Source: Oscillibacter sp.
GTDB lineage: Bacteria; Bacillota; Clostridia; Oscillospirales; Oscillospiraceae
Direction of reading: 5' to 3'
Assembly: GCA_020025475.1 (NCBI GenBank)
Contig: JAHHSA010000007.1
Location: 1 to 48,827 of the forward strand
DNA: 48,827 nt
Within the stretch, counting starts at the first letter, position 1. Every line of letters begins with the position of its first letter. Of the stretch, positions 8,136-17,740 are shown in pieces. The translations under genes and the position numbers were made by a program. The notes beneath the pieces were generated by a model. That model made no database searches. It worked only from the letters and a program-made list of their open reading frames with translations, and was not told the DNA's origin.

Positions 8136-10412
8136 GTGGCAAAGCGCATTGAAAAATTTACAGCACCTTACCGAAACAGCGGCATTCCCTTCCTGCTGGC
8201 CGAGGTACTAACCGACGGCAAAGGGGATATGGTGGACCTGATCTTTCGGTTCGTCAATTCCTCGGCCTGTGCTCTGTTGGACGCCCACCCCGAAACGCTG
8301 GTTGGAAAGCGGTTCACCCACATCTTTCCCGCCAGCCAGCTGGAACGGCTTGCCCCGGTTCAGACGGTGGCATTTTCCGGCTCCTCTGCGGCCTTCTCCT
8401 ACACTTCGGTGCTGGGGCAAACGTGTCAGATCATCTGCTATCAGCCCATGTATGGTATGGTGGGCTGTATTCTGGACTGCGGATGTCCCCCAGAATCCAA
8501 GAATCCAGATACCCTGCTCACCGATCAGCTGCCCGGTGCGGTCGTCGTGCTGGAGATGAGCCGGGCAGGCCTTCGGTGCCTCTCCTTTTCTCCCCACCTC
8601 TGCGACCTCACCGGTCGGGAATACCGAGAGCTTCTGGACTTTTACGCCGATGACCTTTCCACTCTGGTCCTGCCGGAGGATTGGCCGGAGCTGCTCCAGG
8701 TCCTGTTGGACAGTGCTCGAAGCGGCCAGGCCGTAGACCACACTTTCCGCCTAATCCGCAAGGATGAGACGGCCCTCTGGGCTAATCTTCGGGCAGAGCT
8801 GATGGACCGGCAGCAGGGCGTCACCACCTTCTGTGCGCTGTTGCTGGATGTCAACGGCCAGGAACGCAGCCGGGAGCGGCAGGCTGCTTCTCTCCACCAG
8901 GCCAAAGCCGCACTGGCCCAATACAGCAGTCTTTTCAACAGTCTCCCGGGCGGCTACTGTATTCTTTGCCAGCAGGGCGAACGACTGGCACCTCTCTGTG
9001 TGAGTCAGGGGCTCTCCACTCTGCTGGGCTGTTCTGAAGTGGAATTGCGGCAGAACCTGGAGCTGGACCCTCTATGGTATGTGGCTCCGGCCGACCGGCA
9101 GGAGCTGGTAGACGTGGCCCGGCTGGCCCGGGCCCAAGGTCTCCCCCTTCGTCATACCTGCCGTCTGCGGTGCCAAGATGAGCATCTCTGCTGGGGTCTT
9201 GTGGAGGCTGTCTGGCAGGCCCGGAACGATGGCACCACCCTGCTGCTGCTATCCTGCACGAACCTGACCGCGGAGCGGACCTTGCTGTCTGAGCTGGAAT
9301 TTCGTGCCAAACTCTGCGATTTGTTGCTGGATGATTCGCAGATCATCAGCTTTGACTACGATCCTGATCAGGACATCTGCCGCATTTACCGGCGGGACAA
9401 GGGGGGCCGCCGGACCACACGGGTGATTCCGGAATACCTGTGCGATTTGCAGCGCTCCACCGTCATCCATCCCGAGGACAAGCGTCATCTGGCTGCCGCC
9501 TTTAAGCGGGCCTCTAACCATCCCACCACCGACGTGGTGGAATATCGGGCGAATTATGACGACCAGGGCTGGCGCTGGTATCGGGTGTCCTGGGTCAGTT
9601 TATTTGACGAAAACGGCAATGTCTACCGACTGGTAGGCCGCGCCGAGAACATCACTCGCCGCCGAGCCGCGGCACAGCGATTCCTGGATCTGAAGAAGCA
9701 GCTGAAAAAGCCAGACTGCAGCGTGCTGGCTGCCATTCAGCTGGATCTGGCCGACAACCGAATTATGGATGCCACGTGCAGCAGCAGCGATCTGACGCAA
9801 ACTCTGCTGGGCAATACCGCCGAAGACTGCATCCGCCATATCGGTGGTCAAATTCCCACCCCGGAACAGCGGAACGCCTTTGAGGCTGCCTTCAGCCGAA
9901 ACATCCTGCTGAATTCTTTCCACCATGGGCACCAGCACATGCACTTGGAACACCGCTTTTCCCCTGTGGACGCCACCACCATCTGGGTGGAAACCGCCAT
10001 AGAGTTGATCGAAGATCCGGAGACCGCCCACATCACCGCTTTTTGTACCCTGCGGGACGTGGATTGGCTTCATCGCCAGTCGCTGCTGCTCAACACCCTG
10101 GCCGCACTGGACTACGACCTGGTACTTGCGGTGAATGCTGCCAGCGGTCGCTGCCGCAAGTATGGTCACCTCCCCGCAGAGGATGTTGCCTATGCGGATA
10201 TCTGTGCGCAATACCGGGAGGTGTACGGAGCGGAGGTCCCTGCTCTGGAGCGCATCTGCCGCCAGCTGCAGGAGGAACCGATTTGGTCCTATTCTCTTTC
10301 AAACGGCCACAAGGGCGTGTTCCGCTGGTGCTGGCTGGATCAGACCGACGCGGTATTGCTGCTGACCATTCAGGACAGTGGTGTTTCCTTTGCCCCCTTC
10401 CCCACTGAATAA
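8136..10412 (+). CDS. Soluble multi-PAS protein without a recognisable output domain
   Basis: The 758-residue protein starts at GTG with AGAGGTG seven bases upstream. No signal peptide or membrane segment is visible. PAS-like units can be read at roughly 15-115, 130-245, 263-385, 395-510 (the clearest, PAS_3-like, ending WRWYRVSWVSLFDENGNVYRLVG..ENITRR) and 525-645, with a partial one at 650-755. Short helical linkers near 240-262 and 505-525 join them. Such arrays usually end in GGDEF, EAL, kinase or HTH domains. None follows, and the next 40 bases hold a strong terminator, so this is a sensor or adaptor without its own output, or one with a diverged output. It is monocistronic. Confidence 0.7.
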   Translation: MAKRIEKFTAPYRNSGIPFLLAEVLTDGKGDMVDLIFRFVNSSACALLDAHPETLVGKRFTHIFPASQLERLAPVQTVAFSGSSAAFSYTSVLGQTCQIICYQPMYGMVGCILDCGCPPESKNPDTLLTDQLPGAVVVLEMSRAGLRCLSFSPHLCDLTGREYRELLDFYADDLSTLVLPEDWPELLQVLLDSARSGQAVDHTFRLIRKDETALWANLRAELMDRQQGVTTFCALLLDVNGQERSRERQAASLHQAKAALAQYSSLFNSLPGGYCILCQQGERLAPLCVSQGLSTLLGCSEVELRQNLELDPLWYVAPADRQELVDVARLARAQGLPLRHTCRLRCQDEHLCWGLVEAVWQARNDGTTLLLLSCTNLTAERTLLSELEFRAKLCDLLLDDSQIISFDYDPDQDICRIYRRDKGGRRTTRVIPEYLCDLQRSTVIHPEDKRHLAAAFKRASNHPTTDVVEYRANYDDQGWRWYRVSWVSLFDENGNVYRLVGRAENITRRRAAAQRFLDLKKQLKKPDCSVLAAIQLDLADNRIMDATCSSSDLTQTLLGNTAEDCIRHIGGQIPTPEQRNAFEAAFSRNILLNSFHHGHQHMHLEHRFSPVDATTIWVETAIELIEDPETAHITAFCTLRDVDWLHRQSLLLNTLAALDYDLVLAVNAASGRCRKYGHLPAEDVAYADICAQYREVYGAEVPALERICRQLQEEPIWSYSLSNGHKGVFRWCWLDQTDAVLLLTIQDSGVSFAPFPTE

Positions 10413-10451
10413 CATCAAAAAATGACGAAGCATTTTCCTGGCGCATATAAA

Positions 10452-10494
10452 AAGTAAACGGCAGTACCCGTTTTTCGGGTACTGCCGTTTACTT
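10452..10494. terminator. Bidirectional terminator between the PAS gene and lepA
   Basis: A 19-bp perfect inverted repeat (10452-10470 with 10476-10494) around a TTTTT loop lies between two convergent genes. The arm ends supply T-rich tails in both directions (TTTACTT on plus, TTTACTTTTT on minus). Confidence 0.8.
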
Positions 10495-10640
10495 ATTGAA
10501 TGCCTTACGAACACAGCCCGATCGTTTGCGGCTGCAAGTGAATTTCCCGCCTGAAAGTTTTGCTCACAAAACATTTACACGATACCATGGGCGGACACGG
10601 CTTTGCCGTGGTGCAAAAGAGCTGTGGAAAATGTGTCTGC

Positions 10641-12446
10641 TTACTCATCCAGCTTGAGAACCGCCAAAAACGCCTCCGTGGGAATCTGTACAGTTCCCAG
10701 AGAGCGCATTTTTTTCTTGCCCTCTTTCTGCTTCTCCAGCAGCTTCTTCTTTCGGGAAATATCGCCGCCGTAGCATTTGGCCAGCACGTCCTTCCGCATG
10801 GCCTTGACGGTCTCCCGGGCAATGACCCGTCCGCCAATGGTGGCCTGGACCGGAATCTCAAAGAGCTGTCTGGGGATGTTCTCCTTCAGCTTTTCGCACA
10901 GGCGCCGGGCACGGGGATAGGCCTTATCCTTGTGGGCAATGAAGCTGAGGGCATCCACACCGTCACCGTTAAGCTTCAAGTCCACTTTCACCAGCTCACT
11001 GGGCCGGTAACCGGAGAGCTCATAGTCCAGAGAGGCATAGCCTTTGGTATTGGCTTTCAGCGTGTCAAAGAAGTCGTAGATGATCTCATTCAAAGGCATC
11101 TGGTAGTGCATCTCCACCAGATTCGTATCCAGATACTGCATATCCTTGAATTCGCCCCGGCGGTCCTGGCACATAGGCATGATGTTGCCCACATACTCGT
11201 TGGGTGTGATGATGGAGACTTTGACGTAGGGTTCCTCGGCGTGCTCAATGGTAGCAGGATCGGGGTAGTTGTGGGGATTATCCACGCGGACCACCGTACC
11301 GTCGCTCTTGGTGACCTCGTAAATAACAGAGGGCAGCGTGGTAACCAGATCCAAGCCAAACTCCCGTTCCAGGCGCTCCTGGATCACCTCCATATGGAGC
11401 ATTCCCAGGAAGCCGCACCGGAAGCCAAAGCCCAGGGCCACAGAGGACTCCGGTTCAAAACTCAAAGAGGCATCGTTGAGCTGCAACTTCTCCAAAGCGT
11501 CACGCAGATCGGGATACTTGGAGCCGTCCTCAGTGTAGATGCCGCAGTACACCATGGGCTGTACGGGCCGATAGCCGGGCAGCGGCTGTGCGGTTGGCTG
11601 AGCGGTGGAGGTGACTGTATCGCCCACCCGGGTGTCTGCCACGTTCTTAATGGAGGCAGTGAAATAGCCAACCTCGCCGGCCATCAGCTCCTTGCAGGGT
11701 TCCATGCCCAACGGCAGCAGATGTCCGCACTCAATCACGTCATAGCTGGCGCCGGAAGCCATCATTTTGACCTTCTGACCCACTTTCAAAGAGCCTTCCA
11801 TCAGCCGGATATAGACAATGACGCCCCGATAGGTGTCATACTGACTGTCGAAAATCAACGCTTTGAGAGGTGCAGTGGTGTCGCCCGTGGGGGCGGGCAC
11901 GTTTTTCACAATATCCTCCAGCACCGACTCAATGTTGATGCCCATTTTGGCGGAAATCTCCGGTGCATCCAGGGCAGGCAAACCGATGATGTCCTCCACC
12001 TCGTGCTTGGCCTTCAAGGGGTCCGCAGCGGGCAGATCAATCTTATTGAATACGGGCAGAATCTCCAGATCGTGTTCCATGGCCAGGTAGGTGTTTGCCA
12101 GCGTCTGGGCCTCCACACCCTGGGTGGAATCCACCACCAGCACAGCGCCCTCACAGGCAGCCAGGGACCGGGAAACCTCATAGTTGAAGTCCACGTGACC
12201 CGGGGTGTCAATCAGGTTCAGCATATAGGTTTCACCGTCCTGGGCCTTATAGTTCAGCCGGACAGCACGGGCTTTGATAGTGATGCCGCGCTCTTTTTCC
12301 AGTTCCATATTGTCCAGAAGCTGGCTGGACATCTGGCGTGCGCTCACAGCCTCACACTTCTCCAACAACCGGTCTGCCAGTGTGGATTTACCGTGATCAA
12401 TATGAGCAATAATAGAGAAGTTGCGAATATTTTCCTGTTTATACAT
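10641..12446 (-). CDS. lepA: Elongation factor 4 (LepA), back-translocating GTPase
   Basis: The 601-residue protein matches LepA along its length. It has the G-domain P-loop AHIDHGKST (residues 14-22), DTPGHVDF, and NKIDLP, then the EF-G-like domains and the LepA-specific C-terminal domain with KMRSLGTVQIP. LepA acts on stalled or mis-positioned ribosomes and in initiation and ribosome assembly. I place the start at the ATG at 12446, which has AAGGAGG ten bases upstream. An ATG at 12455 lies only one base after that site, too close to use. It appears to be transcribed alone or after the XRE gene and ends at the bidirectional terminator. Confidence 0.97.
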   Translation of the reverse strand: MYKQENIRNFSIIAHIDHGKSTLADRLLEKCEAVSARQMSSQLLDNMELEKERGITIKARAVRLNYKAQDGETYMLNLIDTPGHVDFNYEVSRSLAACEGAVLVVDSTQGVEAQTLANTYLAMEHDLEILPVFNKIDLPAADPLKAKHEVEDIIGLPALDAPEISAKMGINIESVLEDIVKNVPAPTGDTTAPLKALIFDSQYDTYRGVIVYIRLMEGSLKVGQKVKMMASGASYDVIECGHLLPLGMEPCKELMAGEVGYFTASIKNVADTRVGDTVTSTAQPTAQPLPGYRPVQPMVYCGIYTEDGSKYPDLRDALEKLQLNDASLSFEPESSVALGFGFRCGFLGMLHMEVIQERLEREFGLDLVTTLPSVIYEVTKSDGTVVRVDNPHNYPDPATIEHAEEPYVKVSIITPNEYVGNIMPMCQDRRGEFKDMQYLDTNLVEMHYQMPLNEIIYDFFDTLKANTKGYASLDYELSGYRPSELVKVDLKLNGDGVDALSFIAHKDKAYPRARRLCEKLKENIPRQLFEIPVQATIGGRVIARETVKAMRKDVLAKCYGGDISRKKKLLEKQKEGKKKMRSLGTVQIPTEAFLAVLKLDE

Positions 12447-12502
12447 TCTTTTCATTCCTCCTTAGGCACGTCCACGCGATTCGCGCGGACCCGCGTCCAA
12501 GC

Positions 12503-12550
12503 ATTTTGACCCTGTCAAAATCTTGCCGCAAGGGCGAATTCACTTCGCCC
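12503..12550. repeat. Paired short inverted repeats between lepA and the XRE gene
   Basis: ATTTTGAC/GTCAAAAT (12503-12510 with 12514-12521) and GGGCGAA/TTCGCCC (12532-12538 with 12544-12550) form two adjacent hairpins. A CGCG-rich imperfect hairpin lies just upstream of lepA (about 12470-12495). Neither has a good T-tail for the minus-strand XRE gene. They may be RNA-processing hairpins or part of a dispersed genomic repeat. Confidence 0.45.
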
Positions 12551-12609
12551 GAGGATTCTGGATTCTCAAGGGTGCCTGGTCTGCACGCAGGCAGGCCGGG
12601 AAGCGAATA

Positions 12610-13296
12610 TTATTTCGCACCCTGCTCCGTCATGGCATTCAGACGGGCGTCTGCAGTGCTGAGAACCTGCGTCAGGCTCTGGCAGCGGCCGGGATAGGCG
12701 TTGGTGATGGCCTCCGCAGAGAGATCCGGAAACTCTGCCTTTTTGGCGCTCTGTACCCGGAGGGCCTGGGCATAACGGGTCTCAGACAGCTTCATGTCCG
12801 CATCTGCCAGGCCCATGGTACAAGAAGCAGGGTCCAAGGCGAAGTAGGCCTCATTGGAACCAGCCGCCCGATAGAGATGGCGGTAGAGCTGATAAATAGC
12901 ACTGGAGAGGTAAGCGGCAGCCGTGTTAATGGCTGCCTTGTCCCCCAGCTTGCCCAGCAGCCCGAACAGCACGCCCACGGCGCCGGAGAGCAGCTTGCTC
13001 TGGAGGGTTGCCAGGACGCTGCCCTGAAGAATGTTGCCGGGTTCTGCAGTGCTGAGAACCTCCTGCTCCGTCAACATATTGCCCTCCCGGGAAAGGGTGC
13101 GGCCCAGGATGAAGTCGGCGGACACATGGTAGTAGTCGCAGGCCTTCACCACGAAGGCCAATCCTGGTTCCCGGATGCCGTTCTCATAGTGGCTCAGCAG
13201 CGCCTGTGAGATGCCCAGATCCCCCGCTGCCGTGCGCTGGGAGACCCCGCGCTCCTGCCGCAGCAGGGACAGGGTTCGTGAAAATTCTGTTGCCAT
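12610..13296 (-). CDS. XRE-family helix-turn-helix transcriptional regulator
   Basis: The 228-residue protein has an N-terminal Cro/CI-type HTH (about residues 8-62), including SQRTAAGDLGISQALLSHYENG. A roughly 160-residue C-terminal region is mostly helical and not recognised. It ends in DARLNAMTEQGAK. I use the ATG at 13296, with AAAAGGAG about 11 bases upstream; an upstream extension to 13374 crosses the promoter. A good promoter lies at 13365-13393. The regulated genes and signal are unknown; proximity to lepA or the HAD gene does not prove a link. Confidence 0.85.
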   Translation of the reverse strand: MATEFSRTLSLLRQERGVSQRTAAGDLGISQALLSHYENGIREPGLAFVVKACDYYHVSADFILGRTLSREGNMLTEQEVLSTAEPGNILQGSVLATLQSKLLSGAVGVLFGLLGKLGDKAAINTAAAYLSSAIYQLYRHLYRAAGSNEAYFALDPASCTMGLADADMKLSETRYAQALRVQSAKKAEFPDLSAEAITNAYPGRCQSLTQVLSTADARLNAMTEQGAK

Positions 13297-13364
13297 GGAT
13301 TCTATATCTCCTTTTTGGGGCGTATTTGGCCGTCCCAGCCTCTCTTTTTGAATACTTAACGTAT

Positions 13365-13393
13365 ATATTAACAAAAAAGCTACACGGTGTAAA
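13365..13393 (-). promoter_or_regulatory. Sigma-A promoter of the XRE gene
   Basis: On the minus strand TTTACA (13388-13393) and TAATAT (13365-13370) have a 17-bp spacer. The region just downstream (GTTAATATATACGTTAAG) has two TTAA half-sites that could bind the regulator itself; that is a guess. Confidence 0.7.
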
Positions 13394-13402
13394 GAATTTT
13401 TT

Positions 13403-13435
13403 CAAAAAAATCAGGACCCCCTTTCGAGGTCCTGA
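13403..13435 (-). terminator. Terminator of the HAD hydrolase gene
   Basis: An 8-bp perfect stem TCAGGACC/GGTCCTGA (13411-13418 with 13428-13435) is followed on the minus strand by a run of seven T. Confidence 0.9.
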
Positions 13436-13442
13436 ACGCATT

Positions 13443-14333
13443 TCAGTGTTGAAACAGGTCTACCTGATTGGGCAGTACGTCCCCGCCGATGGTACGCCGC
13501 TGGGCGGCATTCTCCTCCCACAGCAAATCCCGGATAGCCATTTCCCGGATGATATTCTTGACGGTCACATCCAGGGCCGTTCCCTCCCGGTAGTCCGCGG
13601 GGAACATGAAATCCACCCGTCCCTTGGCCAGGAGATCCTCCACGCCCATGCGGTTGTTCTCCTGATAGACCGCAATCGCTTGACCGCCATAGGCCCGCAT
13701 CATCTTCATGCAGGGGACATCGGAGAGGCCGTCCCCCAGGTAAATCATGTTTTGGAACGGCACCCGCTTGCTGTTGTCCGGCATGGAGTCGTTGAGGGTC
13801 TTATCGTCAGAAACATCCAGCACGCCCTTGTTGATGCGGTAGACAAACTGCGTCTTTGCGGTGAAATTGACAGCCAGCTTGGGCCACACCGGGCGCCCCG
13901 TCTCGTCGTAGTAAAACTCGCTGGCATAGATCTCCTTAAACTCATCCCGAATGGAGGAGCCTTCGATGATCTCCCGCAGGCCGGAGGAAATGATATAGTG
14001 CTCCACGCGGACCCCCTGGGTCTCCCCAAAGGCGTTGAGATGACGAAACCAGTTCTCAACACCTGGGAACAGCACCACGCTCTTGCCTTTCTCCACCAGA
14101 TCCTCCCGGCTGAAGGGTCGTCCTTTCCGCTCAGACTCCCGAATCATGGTGTACATGTAGGCAAGAATGCCGTCAATGCGGTTCCTCCGCCCAAAGGTGT
14201 TGGCCTCTTCCCAAAACTCCGACGGCATCATCCCCAGAGAAGGGATAAACGAGTAGTTCTGCATATCTGTGGTGCAGAGGGTCTTATCAAAGTCGTATAA
14301 CAGCGCCACAATGGGACGATGCTTGTCCTCCAT
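13443..14333 (-). CDS. HAD-superfamily phosphatase (phosphoserine-phosphatase-like)
   Basis: The 296-residue protein carries HAD motif I as DFDKT (residues 14-18, nucleophile Asp14, general acid Asp16), motif II in YIISSG, and motif IV as YLGDGLSDVPCM. A helical cap lies between motifs I and II. These indicate a cytosolic Mg-dependent phosphatase. The substrate cannot be read from sequence; similarity to SerB-type enzymes is only at superfamily level. The ATG at 14333 has AGAGAGG six bases upstream. It ends at its own T-rich terminator and is separated from the divIVA operon by another terminator. Confidence 0.85.
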   Translation of the reverse strand: MEDKHRPIVALLYDFDKTLCTTDMQNYSFIPSLGMMPSEFWEEANTFGRRNRIDGILAYMYTMIRESERKGRPFSREDLVEKGKSVVLFPGVENWFRHLNAFGETQGVRVEHYIISSGLREIIEGSSIRDEFKEIYASEFYYDETGRPVWPKLAVNFTAKTQFVYRINKGVLDVSDDKTLNDSMPDNSKRVPFQNMIYLGDGLSDVPCMKMMRAYGGQAIAVYQENNRMGVEDLLAKGRVDFMFPADYREGTALDVTVKNIIREMAIRDLLWEENAAQRRTIGGDVLPNQVDLFQH

Positions 14334-14370
14334 ACCGACCTCTCTTTCCTGCTGGGTTTGCTCTTGTAAT

Positions 14371-14395
14371 CGAAAAAAAGTGGCTCTAAAGAGCC
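14371..14395 (-). terminator. Terminator of the long divIVA-end operon
   Basis: GGCTCT/AGAGCC (14382-14387 with 14390-14395) forms a hairpin followed on the minus strand by CTTTTTTTCG. It ends transcription after divIVA and before the HAD gene. Confidence 0.85.
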
Positions 14396-14404
14396 GCCCC
14401 AGCT

Positions 14405-14425
14405 TGTCGAAAAGGCTTTTCGACA
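14405..14425. repeat. Perfect 10-bp inverted repeat downstream of divIVA
   Basis: TGTCGAAAAG and CTTTTCGACA (14405-14414 with 14416-14425) flank a single base. It sits between the divIVA stop and the T-rich terminator. It could protect the mRNA 3' end or belong to a dispersed repeat. Confidence 0.5.
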
Positions 14426-14462
14426 GCCTGCAGCAGCTCTAATGGGCCGCTTTTTTGTTTCA

Positions 14463-15179
14463 TCAGTTCTGGCCGGTGTAGTTCCGGCCAAATTTCAGTT
14501 CATTCAGGTTAATCCGACGAGTAGGCTCGGAGACCTCCTCATTGGCAAAGGGATCTCCATCGGGATACTCCTCCGCAGGTTCTGCAGGTGCAGCAGCCGG
14601 GGCAGGCTCTGGCTGAGCCTCCGTCTGAGCCTCCGCTTCCTGTGCAGGCTGCTCCTGGTCGAAAGTCGCCATGACCTGCTGCTCAATCTCCTCTACAGGC
14701 AGAGATTCTGTCTTCTGATCCAGATCCACCGGCAGCTGGGGCAGGTGGTCCAGGAACTGCAGCTGCTTGCCGCACAGGGCCCGGCTGGCATCGATAAACT
14801 CTGCCAGCTCCCGCTGCCCCTGGCGCAGACGATCCTCCGTCTCACTCAGTTCTTTGCGAAGATGGTCAACCTTCTCATGGGCGCCCTGCTCGGCCTGGGC
14901 CAGCAGCTGGTCGCGTTTCTCCTCGGCCTCCCGGACGATGGAGTCCGCCATCTTCTGGGCAGTCAGCAGCGTTGCGCGCATAGAATCCTCGGTGGCACGG
15001 TAGTCCTCCACCTTTTCCACCAGGACCTTCATCTTGGCCTTCAGGGCCGCGTTTTCCTTATAAAGTGCGGAATAGTCATCGGTGAGCTCATCTAAAAACT
15101 CATCCACCATCGCCATATTGTAGCCGCCCATGACCTGCTTGGTAAAGGCATGGGTAGAAACCTCCTGCGGTGTCAGCAT
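14463..15179 (-). CDS. divIVA: DivIVA-domain protein
   Basis: The 238-residue protein starts with the DivIVA signature LTPQEVSTHAFTKQVMGGYNMAMVDEFLDE. A long coiled coil follows (about residues 35-160, rich in A/E/K/R/Q), then an acidic, Ala/Pro/Glu-rich tail (QEAEAQTEAQPEPAPAAAP) and a short basic end with RRINLNELKFGRNY. DivIVA proteins bind negatively curved membrane at septa and poles and recruit division or wall-synthesis factors. It follows sepF by 37 bases and is last in the operon. The tail resembles that of GpsB/DivIVA variants in clostridia; which poles it marks cannot be read from the sequence. Confidence 0.92.
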   Translation of the reverse strand: MLTPQEVSTHAFTKQVMGGYNMAMVDEFLDELTDDYSALYKENAALKAKMKVLVEKVEDYRATEDSMRATLLTAQKMADSIVREAEEKRDQLLAQAEQGAHEKVDHLRKELSETEDRLRQGQRELAEFIDASRALCGKQLQFLDHLPQLPVDLDQKTESLPVEEIEQQVMATFDQEQPAQEAEAQTEAQPEPAPAAAPAEPAEEYPDGDPFANEEVSEPTRRINLNELKFGRNYTGQN

Positions 15180-15216
15180 ATCACCTGTACCCCCTGTATG
15201 TATTCTCTTTCAATGC

Positions 15217-15651
15217 TTAGAAGTAGAGCCCGTTATTCTCCAGCTCGTCAATCAGATCGCCCTCAATATCCACATGATAGGGCGTGATGATATAGGTATT
15301 GGCAGCAACCTTCTTGATCTTGCCTTCCCCGGCATAGGCCACGCCGGAGAGGAAGTCAATAAGGCGGCGAGCCACATCCTTGTTCGTGGACTCCAGATTG
15401 AGCACAATGGTACGCTTGTCCTTCAGCTGGTCGGCGATTTCAGAGGCGTTTTCAAAACGCTCCGGCTTTACCAGGACAACCTTCAGCTGTGTTGTGGCGT
15501 GGATGTTGACCACCTTGTTCCGGCGCTCCTCCGCTTTGCTGCGGCGGTCTTCAAACAGTTCCTTGCGCTCCGGCTCTTCAAACTCGTCAAACTCTTCGTC
15601 CTCGTCGTCATAAGGGCGAGTCCATTTCTTGAATTCATCAATGATACTCAT
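15217..15651 (-). CDS. sepF: Cell division protein SepF
   Basis: The 144-residue protein begins MSIIDEFKKW, a likely membrane-binding amphipathic helix. A very acidic linker follows (PYDDEDEEFDEFEEPER), and the SepF/DUF552 core at about residues 55-140 includes LNLESTNKDVARRLIDFLSG. SepF rings bundle FtsZ and tether it to the membrane. I choose the ATG at 15651, with GGAGG five bases upstream; an upstream in-frame start at 15690 has no ribosome site and lies between yggS and this one. It is in the usual yggS-sepF-divIVA order of Firmicutes. Confidence 0.95.
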   Translation of the reverse strand: MSIIDEFKKWTRPYDDEDEEFDEFEEPERKELFEDRRSKAEERRNKVVNIHATTQLKVVLVKPERFENASEIADQLKDKRTIVLNLESTNKDVARRLIDFLSGVAYAGEGKIKKVAANTYIITPYHVDIEGDLIDELENNGLYF

Positions 15652-15722
15652 GGCAACCTCCACGCGTCTCAAACGCTTTTTCGATCTCAAAGCAACACCC
15701 TTGCAGGGCGTTGGCTTCTGCC

Positions 15723-16418
<696 letters not shown>

Positions 16419-16444
16419 ACAATTTGAACTTCCCTTCCCGTTTG

Positions 16445-17710
16445 TTATTCAACAACCTTGCCGTCGTACAAGCCCTTGGCTGCCACGATGACCTCATCAC
16501 CAGGCCGCAGACGTTCTTCCTCTTTTTCCGCCGTGGATTTCACCAACAGGAACCCGTCGCCGTTGTAGACAACTTCTACCGGTTTGAACCAGGCCTCCTT
16601 GCCCACCACGCAGTAGACGCCGCTTTGGGTCTCCCGGACCTGCTCGCCGGTCTCCCGGTCCAGATGGACCTCCGTGGCGTGCAGAGCCTCTTTGGGTACA
16701 CGAATTCCCTCAACACCGGCGCTGATCACCCGCGCGCTTTGCTGGCGCAGCAGCGTCAGCTGGGCCAGATGGGTCCGTCCCCGGAACAGCACCACGCAGC
16801 GCCCGCTCTCGGCCTCACTGATGGATTCAATGCGGACCGGCAGATCCTGTTCCACGCTCTTTGCAAAGCGCAGGGTCAGCTTTTTGCCGTCCTTTTGCAG
16901 TTCTCGGAGGGCATTGGCCTCTTCCTCCTTCATGGTTGCCGCATAATACCACGCATCCCCCAGGATCAGCTTGCCCACCTCAGACCGGACTTCCGGGTCC
17001 GGCCGCAGATTGACCAGCTGAGAGGGAGTCAGACTCTTGGCGCTGGCAGGTGTCAGGATGGTCTCGTACCCATCCACCACTGCGGAATAGAGCCCTGCTA
17101 CGGGCGCCTTGATCCTGCGGGTGGATTTGGTGGCCTGTCCCTGCAGCGTTTTCAGCTCACTTTGCAGTGCCTGAAGCTGGGCGTCCAGATCCACGCCGCT
17201 ATCGGAATTGTAGTCTCTCTTGAGTACCAGAGCCCGCAGCTCCGCGCCCACGTCCTCCCCAACATCCAGCCGGTCCTCCTCCAGTGCCTGCCGGAGACTG
17301 CGGACACTCCGCAGAATCTGGGCATCCAGCTTCAAAGATGCCTCGGCACCCACAGAGACCTCTTTGGCGTACTGCAGCTGCTCAATTTGCAGGCGCAGGG
17401 ATTCGATCTCACTCTGGCGGTCAAGGGAGGCCTGATCGGCATATACTGCCGCCACTGTGCCCCCCACGCTGATTCGCTCGCCCTCTGCCCGGCTGAGCTG
17501 CAGAAGGCCGTTGGTGTCGTCGGTCAGGACCCGCTCATTTCGAATCACATACCCGGACAGATCCTGGCCCTCCGTCACCTGATAAGTATAGGCCAGGCTC
17601 GTGGCCAGTGGATCGTTAAAATACCGGACGGTCTGAAGTCCAAAATAGACCACCACGATGACCGTCAGCAACACCATCAATATATGTGTTCCCAGCCCTT
17701 TTTCCTTCAT
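16445..17710 (-). CDS. HlyD-like single-span membrane protein
   Basis: The 421-residue protein has one N-terminal membrane segment (about residues 8-28, ILMVLLTVIVVVYFGLQTV). A lipoyl/HlyD-type hairpin follows, with a coiled coil at about 85-190 rich in Leu/Gln/Glu, and then a beta-rich region with IKAPVAGLYS, a typical HlyD lipoyl half-motif. No cognate ABC or RND exporter lies beside it. Such proteins occur next to yggS-sepF in clostridia, so a role in envelope or division-site assembly is plausible but unproven. The ATG at 17710 follows hfq by 30 bases. Confidence 0.75.
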   Translation of the reverse strand: MKEKGLGTHILMVLLTVIVVVYFGLQTVRYFNDPLATSLAYTYQVTEGQDLSGYVIRNERVLTDDTNGLLQLSRAEGERISVGGTVAAVYADQASLDRQSEIESLRLQIEQLQYAKEVSVGAEASLKLDAQILRSVRSLRQALEEDRLDVGEDVGAELRALVLKRDYNSDSGVDLDAQLQALQSELKTLQGQATKSTRRIKAPVAGLYSAVVDGYETILTPASAKSLTPSQLVNLRPDPEVRSEVGKLILGDAWYYAATMKEEEANALRELQKDGKKLTLRFAKSVEQDLPVRIESISEAESGRCVVLFRGRTHLAQLTLLRQQSARVISAGVEGIRVPKEALHATEVHLDRETGEQVRETQSGVYCVVGKEAWFKPVEVVYNGDGFLLVKSTAEKEEERLRPGDEVIVAAKGLYDGKVVE

Positions 17711-17740
17711 GGGTCTTCCTCTCTACCGACTCTGTCGGCG

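Noticed and set aside
10560..12509. 649-codon plus-strand frame opposite lepA
   Set aside because: Same reason: lepA is certain and this frame has no ribosome site or recognisable domain.
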